Notes: generated by a model from the letters alone, not told the origin. DNA of 64,000 bases from Loktanella sp. Alg231-35 (GCF_900143545.1 NZ_FREV01000002.1:372018-436017); one strand, 5' to 3'. Counted from the first letter of the stretch, positions 54,743-63,511 are shown. Program-made: numbers and translations.

Positions 54743-55332
54743 TCCCCATTCTGATCCTTGCCGCAGGACAATCAACGCGCATGCGTGGGGCAGATAAACT
54801 GCTGGCGGATGTGGGCGGGATACCCTTGCTGCGCAAACAAGTGCAGATGGCGTTGGAGGTCAGCACGGATGTCTTTGTCGCCCTGCATCACCATGCAGCG
54901 TCGCGGCAGGCCGTGCTGGATGATCTGCCGGCCACACCTATCCTTGTGGATGAAGCGGCCGAGGGGATGTCTGGCACGATGCGCGGCGCTGTCAGGCAGC
55001 TTCCCGACGGGCAAAGTTTCATGATGGTTCTGGGCGATCTGGTAGCGCTTGAGGTATCAGATCTGCAGGCCATTTTGCAGGCCCATGACGATCACCCAGA
55101 CCACCTTATCTGGCGGGGTGCCACGACAGATGGCAAAGCCGGGCATCCGATTGTCTTTGACGCCAGCCTCAGGCCGGGGTTCGAAAACCTACGCGGTGAT
55201 GGCGGTGGTGAGGCATTGGTGAAGCCATTGCAGGCGCAAACCTGCCTGGTGCCCTTGCCGGACAACCGGGCGCGGTTTGATCTTGATACGCCCGAGGATT
55301 GGGCGGCGTGGCTCAGCTTTACCTCTGCCTAA
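54739..55332 (+). CDS. MobA-like NTP transferase (molybdenum cofactor cytidylyltransferase type)
   Basis: 197 residues. The N-terminus ILILAAGQSTRMRGADKLL is the nucleotide-sugar/cofactor transferase loop, with the acidic metal site in MVLGDLVAL and a C-terminal FDLDTPEDW, which match the MocA/MobA group that adds CMP or GMP to molybdopterin. The overlap with the dehydrogenase gene (ATGA) is odd, as those flavoenzymes do not need molybdenum. The substrate is therefore open. The 3' end overlaps the convergent Hint gene by 14 bases. Confidence 0.8.
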   Translation: MIPILILAAGQSTRMRGADKLLADVGGIPLLRKQVQMALEVSTDVFVALHHHAASRQAVLDDLPATPILVDEAAEGMSGTMRGAVRQLPDGQSFMMVLGDLVALEVSDLQAILQAHDDHPDHLIWRGATTDGKAGHPIVFDASLRPGFENLRGDGGGEALVKPLQAQTCLVPLPDNRARFDLDTPEDWAAWLSFTSA

Positions 55333-56110
55333 GCAGAATATCGGCCTCGTGCTTTTTCAAGGTGCGGCGCGCGGCGTTATACTCCTGCACACCGTGATCG
55401 GTTTTCAGGTCGGGAAATAAGGTAAATATTTCTTGCCGCTGATCCTCGTCCAGCCCTTTTAGCGAAAAATCACTGGGCTGATAGCTTTCGCTCCAAACCC
55501 CGTTTGACAGTACGATTTCATGCTTAGCACACATGAAATGAATGTAGGTGATGTAGGGAGCTTTATCGATCTCGACCCCGTCCATGGCCAACATATGCTT
55601 AGCCGAGACCAGCACCTCGGACTGATCAAAGTAAAGCTGAGCCAATTCCGACGTGATCAACAGGCGATGGGTTGGCGACACAAGCATGTCCTGCTCTGGC
55701 AGGCCATCGCCTAAGGCGCCCGCCTTGATCCGAATGGGGCGCAGTTCGGGGCGGCCCTGCAGGTGGCGATGCGCCAAACGGCGGGCGCTGGCCCAGGTGA
55801 TGGTTTGAATGCCATTGTCGCGGGTGATGACACGATCACCGATTTTCAGGCTTTCAACAGGCACTTCGCCGCGCGGGGTCGCAATGGCGGTGCCGGGGGT
55901 GAAACACGGGACCAGCCGGTCAATCTCGGAGACAGCAAGCGACTTACCATCGGCAAAAGAGATTGCACGCACATTTGGCTGAGAGGCTTGATGGACGATG
56001 TCGTCAAACGATGTGTTTGCGTCGAAACGGGGTACAAGGGAAACGGCGTCGTTGACCGACGCAGCATCTGGCTCCTCAGAGGCAAGTCTATTGGGCAATG
56101 TATCTGTCAT
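55319..56110 (-). CDS. Hint-domain protein 1
   Basis: 263 residues from the ATG at 56110 (AGGGG, 11 bases away); an ATG at 56149 would add 13 residues. The Hint (hedgehog/intein) fold starts at LVPCFTPGTAIATPRGEVPV with the reactive Cys, followed by KIGDRVITRDNGIQTITW and SPTHRLLI. It lacks an intein-type C-terminal His-Asn, so splicing is not expected; self-cleavage or a purely structural role is possible. The N-terminal 70 residues are polar and unrecognised. Such proteins are frequent in Rhodobacteraceae but their role is unknown. It is a paralogue of the gene at 56684. Confidence 0.82.
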   Translation of the reverse strand: MTDTLPNRLASEEPDAASVNDAVSLVPRFDANTSFDDIVHQASQPNVRAISFADGKSLAVSEIDRLVPCFTPGTAIATPRGEVPVESLKIGDRVITRDNGIQTITWASARRLAHRHLQGRPELRPIRIKAGALGDGLPEQDMLVSPTHRLLITSELAQLYFDQSEVLVSAKHMLAMDGVEIDKAPYITYIHFMCAKHEIVLSNGVWSESYQPSDFSLKGLDEDQRQEIFTLFPDLKTDHGVQEYNAARRTLKKHEADILLRQR

Positions 56111-56149
56111 CGAATGATGGCCCCTGACGTCACTTGCATTCGTCTTCAT

Positions 56150-56683
56150 TACCTTCTTAACACATTGGCGGACCGAAATCTGCCTCTACTCGTTCTGACC
56201 CACTTCAGGGGCATATACCCAACCCATTAAGCCTGCGCTAAGTCCCTTCCAGACCTCATAAATATGAAACGTCTTCGCGTTCAGCCCAGAGCATTACAAG
56301 TATAAAGCCGCGTAACCTTACTTTGGTATAGGTTCAGCGCTGGATAAAGGCCATTTGTGGCCAAATCGCGCTCATTTTGTGCAGACGGCAGGGCGTGACG
56401 CAACAATTGGTGGCGATTGCACATCATCATCCCCAAACAAGCGCTCCAGATGACTGATCGGAATACGTAGATTCCATAGGGATGATCGGCACCAGAAAGT
56501 AACAGGCATTTGAATTGTGACACGCCAAGGTACGCTATGCGGACCAAGAAGACCTTGACCATTTCGAAACAAACGACAGTCTGGCACATCTTATGCGGGA
56601 TTTAGACGTGCGCAATAAAACCAAGACTTGACTGAGTTGGCCCGTTACTGGCACCTTTTCCAAACTCTCGAAATGGAGTTGGA
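56150..56683. other. Intergenic region between the two Hint genes
   Basis: About 530 bases, AT-richer than most of the window (one 60-base row at 56281 counts to about 47% GC). Short frames on the minus strand (56281-56589 and 56372-56587) have no ribosome site and no recognisable motif. Promoters for both divergent Hint genes should lie here; I see no clear element. Confidence 0.5.
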
Positions 56684-57679
56684 ATGCCGACAATCGTCAT
56701 CTATGAAATTAGCGGTGACCCGCTGGGCGCTGGGAGCGTTGATGTCGATGCAGCCTTCACTGTCGATATCACAGACGATGACACGACAATTGAAGATCCC
56801 GATGCCGACGGCACGCCCCAGTTTGATGTAAGCGGAATTCCAGGGTTATCAGATTCGACCAACTTTCAGGTTTTCGAATCTTATGATGCGACTGTTGGGG
56901 GGGTACCGGTCACATTTACACTGCTTCAGTTCTCCGGCACGCAATACATGTTTGTGACCGCCGGGACTGTCAGCGTCGGAGATACCATTGACGCGCCGAC
57001 CCTCGATACCTTTTCGGCACCACCAAGCGTCTATGAGGATTTGCCGACCTATGTGTGTTTTACCAACGGAACAATGATACTTACCCGCAGTGGCCAAGTC
57101 GCAGTTGAAGACTTACAAGTTGGTGACGAGGTCTCAACAATGGACAACGGCTACCAACCGATCCGTTGGATTGGTTCACGTGCATTGGAAGCGACCAACT
57201 TGGCTGATCATCCCAACTTGAAGCCAATTAGAATTAAGGCTGGCGCGCTTGGCTCAGGATTACCAGAAAGCGATTTGATTGTGTCTCCGCAACATCGGGT
57301 ATTCATTCGATCGATTGTGGCCAAGCGAATGTTCGATGCTGATGAAATTTTGATACCTGCCAAAAAGCTGGTTGAACTTGATGGTATCGATGTGGACCAG
57401 TCAGCCAGCAGCGTGACCTACAATCACTTCCTACTGCAGCGCCACGAAATTGTATTCTCGAATGGAGCGCCGACAGAAAGCATGTTCACGGGTACCGAGG
57501 CACTAAAGTCAGTTAGCAAAGCTGCGCGAAGAGAGATCACGGCACTTTTCCCAGAGATTGTGTCTCCTGACTTTTTGCCTCGACCGGCTCGACCCATCCA
57601 ACAGCGAGGGAGAGTAGTGCGACAGTTCGTGGGCCGAATATCGAAGAATAAGAAGGATCTTGTCGAGGCAGTGAACTGA
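56684..57679 (+). CDS. Hint-domain protein 2 with acidic N-terminal domain
   Basis: 331 residues; a GGAG site precedes the ATG. Residues 1-120 are acidic, with VDITDDDTTIEDPDADG and a beta-rich look; they are not recognised. The Hint domain follows: YVCFTNGTMILTRSGQVAV with the reactive Cys, QVGDEVSTMDNGYQPIRWI, and SPQHRVFIRS. As in protein 1 there is no C-terminal His-Asn. Two 60-base rows of the gene (57061 and 57121) count to about 47-52% GC and codon use differs from neighbours, hinting at a different origin. Secretion is plausible, as Hint proteins of this kind often have RTX-like partners, but no signal peptide is seen. Confidence 0.82.
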   Translation: MPTIVIYEISGDPLGAGSVDVDAAFTVDITDDDTTIEDPDADGTPQFDVSGIPGLSDSTNFQVFESYDATVGGVPVTFTLLQFSGTQYMFVTAGTVSVGDTIDAPTLDTFSAPPSVYEDLPTYVCFTNGTMILTRSGQVAVEDLQVGDEVSTMDNGYQPIRWIGSRALEATNLADHPNLKPIRIKAGALGSGLPESDLIVSPQHRVFIRSIVAKRMFDADEILIPAKKLVELDGIDVDQSASSVTYNHFLLQRHEIVFSNGAPTESMFTGTEALKSVSKAARREITALFPEIVSPDFLPRPARPIQQRGRVVRQFVGRISKNKKDLVEAVN

Positions 57680-57992
57680 CGGCCAGATTGTGGTCAGTCT
57701 TTAGTCAGGCACCGCGCGTCGCGGCGGGTTTAGACATAGATAGCCCACATTCGTACCAAGCGCAGCATCTTGCACTATGGGCTCAAACCGGTCACTGGCG
57801 TTTCGGCCGGGAGCATCAGCCTCAGGGTCGACAACCGCCCCGATCAAGAATGGGGCGATCTGCAATGCCCTCAGCGATCATATGACCAATGTGTGCCGCT
57901 CAACTTCAAATCTCATTGGGGGAAGGATTGGGGGAAGGAAAGAGCCAGTGACGCCTAAATGTCATATAAATAAGGCGCACTACGCTAAATAT
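57680..57992. other. Intergenic region between Hint gene 2 and tRNA-Leu
   Basis: About 310 bases next to the 3' end of tRNA-Leu, a common integration site. A repeated GGGGGAAGGA motif occurs at about 57918-57938. Short frames resemble nothing I know. No integrase or direct repeat of the tRNA end was found by eye. Confidence 0.4.
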
Positions 57993-58078
57993 TGGTGCCG
58001 ATGGAGAGACTCGAACTCTCACGATGTTGCCATCGGGGGATTTTGAATCCCCTGCGTCTACCATTCCGCCACATCGGC
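57993..58078 (-). tRNA. tRNA-Leu (CAA)
   Basis: 86 bases including the encoded CCA (57993-57995). On the minus strand the acceptor stem is GCCGATG / CATCGGC, the anticodon arm is GGGGA-TTCAAAA-TCCCC with anticodon CAA, a long variable arm follows (type II tRNA, expected for Leu), and the T arm reads GAGAG-TTCGAGT-CTCTC. Confidence 0.95.
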
Positions 58079-58126
58079 CGCCCGCACCTCCTACTGTGCG
58101 CATAAACCCTCGTCAATCGGGTTTTA

Positions 58127-58978
58127 CTACAATTGGTTGGTCGAGAACGTATCGCAATCCGCGATGTTCCCGCTTTCCAATCCGCGCTGGAACCACCGCT
58201 GCCTTTGGGCACTTGTTCCGTGGGTAAAGGTATGGGGCTGTACCCGCTGCCCGGCGTTGCGTTGCAAGGTGTCATCGCCGATCTGGGCTGCGGCATTCAT
58301 CGCTTCTGCGATGTCGCCGCGTACCAGGCTGCCAAAGCGTTCCTGAGCGGCCCGTGTCCATATCCCCGAGAAGCAATCGGCCTGCAGTTCAACGCGTACA
58401 GACATGGCGTTAGAATCGGCCTCGCTCATCTGTGAGCGCAACTGATTGACCTGCCCCAGAATGCCCAATTCGTTCTGCACGTGATGGGCAATTTCATGCG
58501 CAACAACATATGCCGCTGCAAAATCACCCGACGCGCCAAGGCGTTGGTCCAATGTGACAAAGAACTCTGTATCCAAAAACGCCTTGCGTTCAGGTGGGCA
58601 ATAAAACGGACCAGTCGCGGCAGTGGCCCCGCCACAGGCCGAACGCGTTTGCCCTTTGAACAGGACCAGCGTTGGTGGCGTATAGGGCTGGCCCACTTGC
58701 CTGGCAAAAATATCGGTCCAGACATCCTCTGTATCGGCCAATGTCACCGACACAAATTCCGCGGCACGTTCGTCCTCGGCTGTGATTTCAGCAGAGCCGC
58801 CTGATTGGACGCTACCGCCACCCAGATCAACGAATTGGCTTGTATCCACGCCAAAGTACCAACCTGCCAGCAGGATCAACACACCGGCAATCCCGCCGAT
58901 CCCCCCTGCCCGGCGCGCGCCGCCACTGCGCCGCCGGTCTTCGATGTTGCTACTGCCCCGCCGTCCTTGCCATTTCAT
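58127..58978 (-). CDS. Neutral zinc metallopeptidase (YpfJ type)
   Basis: 283 residues from the ATG at 58978 (GGGGGAC upstream); a start six codons earlier is possible. A basic N-terminus is followed by one membrane anchor (GGIAGVLILLAGWYFGV), then an exported domain. Family motifs: TPPTLVLFKGQTRSACG, PFYCPPERKAFLD and the zinc site VVAHEIAHHVQ with a downstream ELQADCFSG. It should be an inner-membrane-anchored protease facing the periplasm; substrate unknown. Confidence 0.92.
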   Translation of the reverse strand: MKWQGRRGSSNIEDRRRSGGARRAGGIGGIAGVLILLAGWYFGVDTSQFVDLGGGSVQSGGSAEITAEDERAAEFVSVTLADTEDVWTDIFARQVGQPYTPPTLVLFKGQTRSACGGATAATGPFYCPPERKAFLDTEFFVTLDQRLGASGDFAAAYVVAHEIAHHVQNELGILGQVNQLRSQMSEADSNAMSVRVELQADCFSGIWTRAAQERFGSLVRGDIAEAMNAAAQIGDDTLQRNAGQRVQPHTFTHGTSAQRQRWFQRGLESGNIADCDTFSTNQL

Positions 58979-59084
58979 CCGATGTCCCCCGACCATTTCA
59001 AATCAGTTTACGGTTAAAACAGGCGTCCACAAGGTTGACGGTGCGCCTCGCCTATGCCCTAAGCGACAAAACGCAAGGCAGACG

Positions 59085-59663
59085 ATGTTACGCAGGCTCT
59101 ACGACTGGACAATATCATTGGCACAATCGCCGCATGCGCTTTGGGCGCTGGCAATTGTGTCGTTTGTGGAATCCTCATTCTTTCCCATCCCTCCTGATGT
59201 GCTGATGATCCCGATGATCATCGCGCGGCCCTCGCGTGCTTTCGTGATCGCAGGGGTGGCTACCATCGCCTCGGTCGCAGGTGCATTGCTGGGTTACTAC
59301 ATTGGCGCCGCCTTGATGGAGACCGTGGGCCAGCCGATCCTCGATATGTATGGCAAGGGCGACAGTTTCGCCGAGATGTCCGCCGTCTTTAACGAATATG
59401 GCGCATGGGCGGTTGTGGTGGCTGGTGTCACCTTCCTGCCGTTCAAAGTGATCACCATTGCGTCAGGGGTCACCGGTTTGCCGCTGACGGTCTTTATCGT
59501 CTCGTCTATCTTTGCCCGGTCGCTGCGATTCTTCCTTGTTGCGGCACTATTGTGGAAATTCGGCGCGCCGATCCGCGATTTTATCGAAAAGCGACTGGGG
59601 CTGATGTTCATCCTGTTCTGCGTGCTTTTGATCGGCGGTTTCGCTTTGATAGGTTTGCTATGA
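59085..59663 (+). CDS. DedA/VTT-family membrane protein
   Basis: 192 residues from the ATG at 59085 (AAGG upstream). Five to six membrane helices with the DedA signature FVESSFFPIPPDVLMIP and LPFKVITIASGVTGL. DedA proteins are linked to lipid scrambling and proton balance. The stop overlaps the dsbB start (ATGA), so the two are co-translated; the pairing suggests envelope upkeep. Confidence 0.9.
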   Translation: MLRRLYDWTISLAQSPHALWALAIVSFVESSFFPIPPDVLMIPMIIARPSRAFVIAGVATIASVAGALLGYYIGAALMETVGQPILDMYGKGDSFAEMSAVFNEYGAWAVVVAGVTFLPFKVITIASGVTGLPLTVFIVSSIFARSLRFFLVAALLWKFGAPIRDFIEKRLGLMFILFCVLLIGGFALIGLL

Positions 59664-60151
59664 CACGACAATTGATGATCATGCTTTCGGCTGGTGGGTC
59701 TGCGGCTTTGCTGGCCGGGGCGTATCTGTTTCAGGCCATGGGATATCCGCCCTGCGCGATGTGCCTGTGGCAGCGTTGGCCGCATGTGGCGGCAATCCTC
59801 ATTGGTTTGTTGGCTTTACGTTTTCCGGGGCGGCTCTTGCCTGCTTTGGGTGCCTTGGCGGCAGGTACAACCGGGGCCATTGGCGCGTTCCACACCGGTG
59901 TTGAGCGCGGCTGGTGGGAAGGCCCAAGCACGTGCACTGGCGGCAGCGTTCTGAACGGGTTGAGCGGGTCGGAGCTGCTTGCCATCGAAGGGCCGCGCGT
60001 TGTGATGTGTGATCAGGTCAGTTGGGAATTTCTGTCGCTGTCGATGGCAACATGGAACGCAATCTTTTCGTTTGACTTGATGGCGGGATGGGTCGCCGCT
60101 TTTGTCCTTAGCGGCGTGTCGATAAAAGCAGGTTCGTCTCGGAACGCGTGA
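59660..60151 (+). CDS. dsbB: Disulfide bond formation protein B
   Basis: 163 residues, four membrane helices. DsbB re-oxidises periplasmic DsbA and passes electrons to quinone. The first loop has the redox pair in YPPCAMCLWQRWPH, and the second loop has the cysteines in PSTCTGG and VVMCDQVSWEF. It overlaps DedA by four bases, and its 3' end overlaps the convergent Lrp-type gene by 44 bases. Confidence 0.92.
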   Translation: MTRQLMIMLSAGGSAALLAGAYLFQAMGYPPCAMCLWQRWPHVAAILIGLLALRFPGRLLPALGALAAGTTGAIGAFHTGVERGWWEGPSTCTGGSVLNGLSGSELLAIEGPRVVMCDQVSWEFLSLSMATWNAIFSFDLMAGWVAAFVLSGVSIKAGSSRNA

Positions 60152-60527
60152 CACCTTCCATGCGGCGGATTCCGAAAAGCACTTGATCAAAGTGTTCCAG
60201 CGTGTCGGTTCCGATTTCTGCGATCAGGTCCCAGGCACCATTTGTGGAATGCACTGCCTGCACTTCTGGTAAGCGCTGCAACTGCTTCATCGTCTTTTCA
60301 GCGCCCCGCCCCGCAATTTCCAGCATCATTAGCCCGCGCACTGCATCGGGCCGCACGTCCGCGCGTGTGAGCACGGTAAACCCTGCAATCTCGCCCCCTT
60401 GCACCAACTTATCCAACCGCACCCGCACGGTACTGCGCGTCAGCCCAAGCTGATCAGCCAACTCTGAAAGTGACGCCCGTCCATTTCGTTTGAGCGCCGC
60501 AATCAGGCCACCATCCATTTCGTCCAT
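60108..60527 (-). CDS. Lrp/AsnC-family transcriptional regulator
   Basis: 139 residues. N-terminal helix-turn-helix (LIAALKRNGRASLSELADQL, then LTRSTVRVRLDKLVQGGEIAG) and C-terminal ligand-binding RAM domain (VRGLMMLEI, VQAVHSTNGAWDLIAEIGTD). It is divergent from arginase and ornithine cyclodeaminase genes, with repeats typical of such operators between them, so it probably controls them in response to arginine or ornithine; this is inferred from layout. Confidence 0.92.
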   Translation of the reverse strand: MDEMDGGLIAALKRNGRASLSELADQLGLTRSTVRVRLDKLVQGGEIAGFTVLTRADVRPDAVRGLMMLEIAGRGAEKTMKQLQRLPEVQAVHSTNGAWDLIAEIGTDTLEHFDQVLFGIRRMEGVTRSETNLLLSTRR

Positions 60528-60542
60528 TTCAACTGTCCATTA

Positions 60543-60603
60543 TGTGCAATCTGTTGACATTTTGCACAATTTGCGGGCTTAACCCACCCCTTGTTTTGCA
60601 CAA
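60543..60603. promoter_or_regulatory. Repeated operator between lrp-type and arginase genes
   Basis: An inverted repeat TGTGCAA (60543-60549) / TTGCACA (60562-60568) with a 12-base spacer, and TTTTGCACAA found twice (60560-60569 and 60594-60603), 34 bases apart, about three helical turns. This is the layout expected for cooperative binding by an Lrp-type octamer. Confidence 0.65.
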
Positions 60604-60613
60604 CACTGCGTCC

Positions 60614-61543
60614 ATGACACAAAAACACTGCATACTTGTCGGCGCGCCCGTCGACTGCGGAAAACGCCGCCAGGGTTGCCTGATGGGGCCTGATGCCTAC
60701 CGCACCGCCGGGATCGCCGAGGCGATCACCAAGCTGGGACACACGGTTGAAGATATGGGCAATCTTGCGCCAAAGGATGTGACTGTAGCGGCACCCGCCA
60801 ACCCATTGGTTCACAAGCTGGCAGAGAATGTCGGCTGGACCCATACGTTGATGGCAGCAGCACAAGACACAGCACAACGCGGGTTGCCCATCTTTCTGGG
60901 TGGTGATCATGCATTGGCGGCAGGCACTGTGGCGGGCATGGCCGCACATGCGCAAAAGGAAGGCCGCCCCTTCTTTGTGCTGTGGCTTGATGCACATAGC
61001 GATATTAATACGCCACTCACCACTGACAGCGGAAATTTGCACGGAACGCCGGTCGGTTACGTGACCGGGCGCGATGGGTTTGAGGCCTATCCAGACTTGC
61101 CCGCAAAGGTCGCAACTCAGAACATCTGCATGATCGGTTTGCGATCAGTTGATGCGCCTGAACACGCGATCTTGTCGCAAGCTGACGTTATGTTGGTCGA
61201 TATGCGGCGCATCGACGAAGAAGGTATCAGTGCCCCACTGAAGGCCTTTCTAGAGCGTGTGGAGGCCGTAAATGGCATGTTGCACGTATCACTGGACGTT
61301 GATTTCCTTGATCCATCCATCGCCCCAGCGGTCGGCACCACTGTTCCGGGTGGTGCGACGGTACGTGAAGGCCATTTGGTCATGGAAATTCTATCAGACA
61401 GTGATCTGGTCACATCACTTGACCTGGTTGAACTGAACCCATTCCTCGATGATCGCGGCAAAACCGCCAATCTCATGGTTGACCTGACCGCGTCTCTGCT
61501 TGGTCGCCGGGTCTTTGATCGCCCAACACGGAGTAAAGCATGA
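60614..61543 (+). CDS. rocF: Arginase
   Basis: 309 residues from the ATG at 60614; the upstream frame covers the operator and is not used. Arginase splits arginine to ornithine and urea with two Mn2+. The metal-binding blocks are FLGGDHALAAG, LWLDAHSDINTP and SLDVDFLDPSIAP, all complete. The last residues overlap the next start by four bases, so arginase and ornithine cyclodeaminase are coupled. Confidence 0.94.
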   Translation: MTQKHCILVGAPVDCGKRRQGCLMGPDAYRTAGIAEAITKLGHTVEDMGNLAPKDVTVAAPANPLVHKLAENVGWTHTLMAAAQDTAQRGLPIFLGGDHALAAGTVAGMAAHAQKEGRPFFVLWLDAHSDINTPLTTDSGNLHGTPVGYVTGRDGFEAYPDLPAKVATQNICMIGLRSVDAPEHAILSQADVMLVDMRRIDEEGISAPLKAFLERVEAVNGMLHVSLDVDFLDPSIAPAVGTTVPGGATVREGHLVMEILSDSDLVTSLDLVELNPFLDDRGKTANLMVDLTASLLGRRVFDRPTRSKA

Positions 61544-62586
61544 GCCTTAAAGCCTCAGAACTGGCCATGGTGCCATTTGTCAGCGTCGACAACATGATGC
61601 GCCTTGTGCATCACATCGGCATCGAAACGTTTCTGGCCGACCTCGCCAAAGAAATCGCAGATGATTTTGCCCGGTGGGAACTGTTCGACAAAACCCCGCG
61701 CGTGGGAAGCCATTCCGATGTGGGTGTGATCGAGTTGATGCCGACCTCTGATGGCAATCACTACGGGTTCAAATACGTCAACGGTCACCCCAAAAACATG
61801 AAAGAAGGCCTGCAAACGGTCACAGCTTTTGGTGTGTTATCAGATGTTTACAGTGGTTATCCGATCCTGTTTTCAGAAATGACCGTGCTGACGGCATTAC
61901 GCACCGGGGCTATGTCGGCTGTTGCGACCAAACATCTGGCCTCGCCCGAGGCCAAGACAATGGCAATGATCGGCAACGGGGCGCAGTCCGAGTTCCAATG
62001 TCTTGCGATCAAGGCTGTCTGCGGGATCGAAAACATCCGCCTTTATGACATCGACAGTGCCGCAACTGAAAAATGTCTGAAGAACCTGAATGGTTTGGGC
62101 TTCAACATCACCCCCTGCACGACGCCGGAAGAAGCAATTGAAGGCGCTGACGTGATCACCGTGGCCACGGCCGACAAAGACATGCAAACCATCCTGACCG
62201 ACAACATGGTTGGCGCTGGCGTCCACATCAACGCCATCGGCGGCGATTGCCCTGGCAAGACCGAGCTGCACCGCGATATCGTTGCGCGTTCATCTGTGTT
62301 TGTTGAATACCCGCCGCAAACACGCATCGAAGGTGAAATCCAACAGATGCCCGATGATCACCCGGTGACAGAGCTATGGCAGGTAATCACAGGCGCGCAA
62401 ACAGGGCGGCAATCGGCCAGCGAAGTGACGCTTTTTGACGGCGTCGGTTTTGCGATCGAGGATTTCAGCGCGCTGCGTTACGTGCATCAAAAGATCAAAG
62501 ATACGCCGTTCTATATTGATCTGGACCTGATTGCAGACCCTGATGATCCACGTGACCTATTTGGGATGATCAAACGCGCGCGATAG
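61540..62586 (+). CDS. ocd: Ornithine cyclodeaminase
   Basis: 348 residues. It turns ornithine into proline and ammonia with bound NAD+. Family signatures are EMTVLTALRTGAMSAVATKHL, the dinucleotide-binding MAMIGNGAQSEFQ and INAIGGDCPGKTEL. It follows arginase, so the pair converts arginine to proline with urea and ammonia released. This is a usual arginine route in alphaproteobacteria. Confidence 0.94.
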   Translation: MSLKASELAMVPFVSVDNMMRLVHHIGIETFLADLAKEIADDFARWELFDKTPRVGSHSDVGVIELMPTSDGNHYGFKYVNGHPKNMKEGLQTVTAFGVLSDVYSGYPILFSEMTVLTALRTGAMSAVATKHLASPEAKTMAMIGNGAQSEFQCLAIKAVCGIENIRLYDIDSAATEKCLKNLNGLGFNITPCTTPEEAIEGADVITVATADKDMQTILTDNMVGAGVHINAIGGDCPGKTELHRDIVARSSVFVEYPPQTRIEGEIQQMPDDHPVTELWQVITGAQTGRQSASEVTLFDGVGFAIEDFSALRYVHQKIKDTPFYIDLDLIADPDDPRDLFGMIKRAR

Positions 62587-62674
62587 CGTCAGGAGGCCCG
62601 CCCAAAGGGAAATTCATTGCTGCGTACCGCGGCAGCTTCGGATTCAATTCGCACACAATGGTGCATGACAACCT

Positions 62675-63511
62675 TCAGTGCGCGCCCTGCAGCCCGGCGT
62701 TCTGGACAATCTTGGGCAACTCTGCGTCCCGGCGTTCGTTATGGGCAAGAACCCTGAAGGGCGTCAGGGCTGCATAAAGCTGCTCGCATGCCTCTGCGTC
62801 AAAATCCGCTTGCTTATGAAGCTTTCCCTCGCCCTTTGGCTGCGGTTCATCCGTCAGCGCATCATGGTTGGCCGCAATATCCGCCGCAACATGGCACATC
62901 TTGGCAATCAGCCTGTTACCCACGCTGTGTACGCTGTCACCAACGCAATAATCCGCGCGGATCTGGTGGATGATCTTGCCGGTGTCGATGCCTTCATCGA
63001 TATGCATGAACGTAGCACCGACAAGGTCCAGCGCATTGTCGATCAGAGGAAAGACATTGGTGCCGCTGCCCCGATAATAGGGCGACAGGCCCAAATGCAC
63101 GTTCATGAACAGCCCCACGGGCGTCTGCAGCAAAGCCCCTTTGATGATCGACGTGCCGTAGCAGACGATCACGTCAGGAGCGACAGCCTGAATTTGCGTG
63201 CTGACGTGGGCAGAGTTGATATCGCCCTTGGCAATCTGGATCGGGCGCGAGTGATCGCCCATGATCGCCGTCGCCATACCGAAAAAATCATGCTCGGATT
63301 GTGCACGGGCCTGCGTATGCGCGCGCATCAGATCGGTCGCATCAGGGTCATCAGCCACACGGCGTGTCAGGCTTTTTTCGTTACCTTCACAATAGCTTGC
63401 AACCACATCAAGACGTGGGTCAAGCGCCAGGATATGCCGGAAATATTGATGGCGCAGCTCACTGCCGGTCAGAATAACGACCCGCGTTCTGGTTTCTTCT
63501 TTTGACGTCAT
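62675..63511 (-). CDS. Formyltransferase-family protein
   Basis: 278 residues. The Formyl_trans_N fold shows the catalytic Asn-His pair in GLFMNVHLGLSPYYRGSGTN and the Asp in ATFMHIDEGIDTGKII, so the triad is complete. It lacks the C-terminal domain of methionyl-tRNA formyltransferase and does not match PurN in its N-terminus. Substrate unknown: a sugar amine or other amine are possibilities. It stands alone, convergent with ocd and divergent from gyrA. Confidence 0.8.
   Translation of the reverse strand: MTSKEETRTRVVILTGSELRHQYFRHILALDPRLDVVASYCEGNEKSLTRRVADDPDATDLMRAHTQARAQSEHDFFGMATAIMGDHSRPIQIAKGDINSAHVSTQIQAVAPDVIVCYGTSIIKGALLQTPVGLFMNVHLGLSPYYRGSGTNVFPLIDNALDLVGATFMHIDEGIDTGKIIHQIRADYCVGDSVHSVGNRLIAKMCHVAADIAANHDALTDEPQPKGEGKLHKQADFDAEACEQLYAALTPFRVLAHNERRDAELPKIVQNAGLQGAH

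Noticed and set aside
57777..58046. Plus-strand frame of 89 codons ending in the tRNA
   Set aside because: Its C-terminus (CRWRDSNSHDVAIGGF) is the translated antisense of tRNA-Leu, a well-known annotation artefact.
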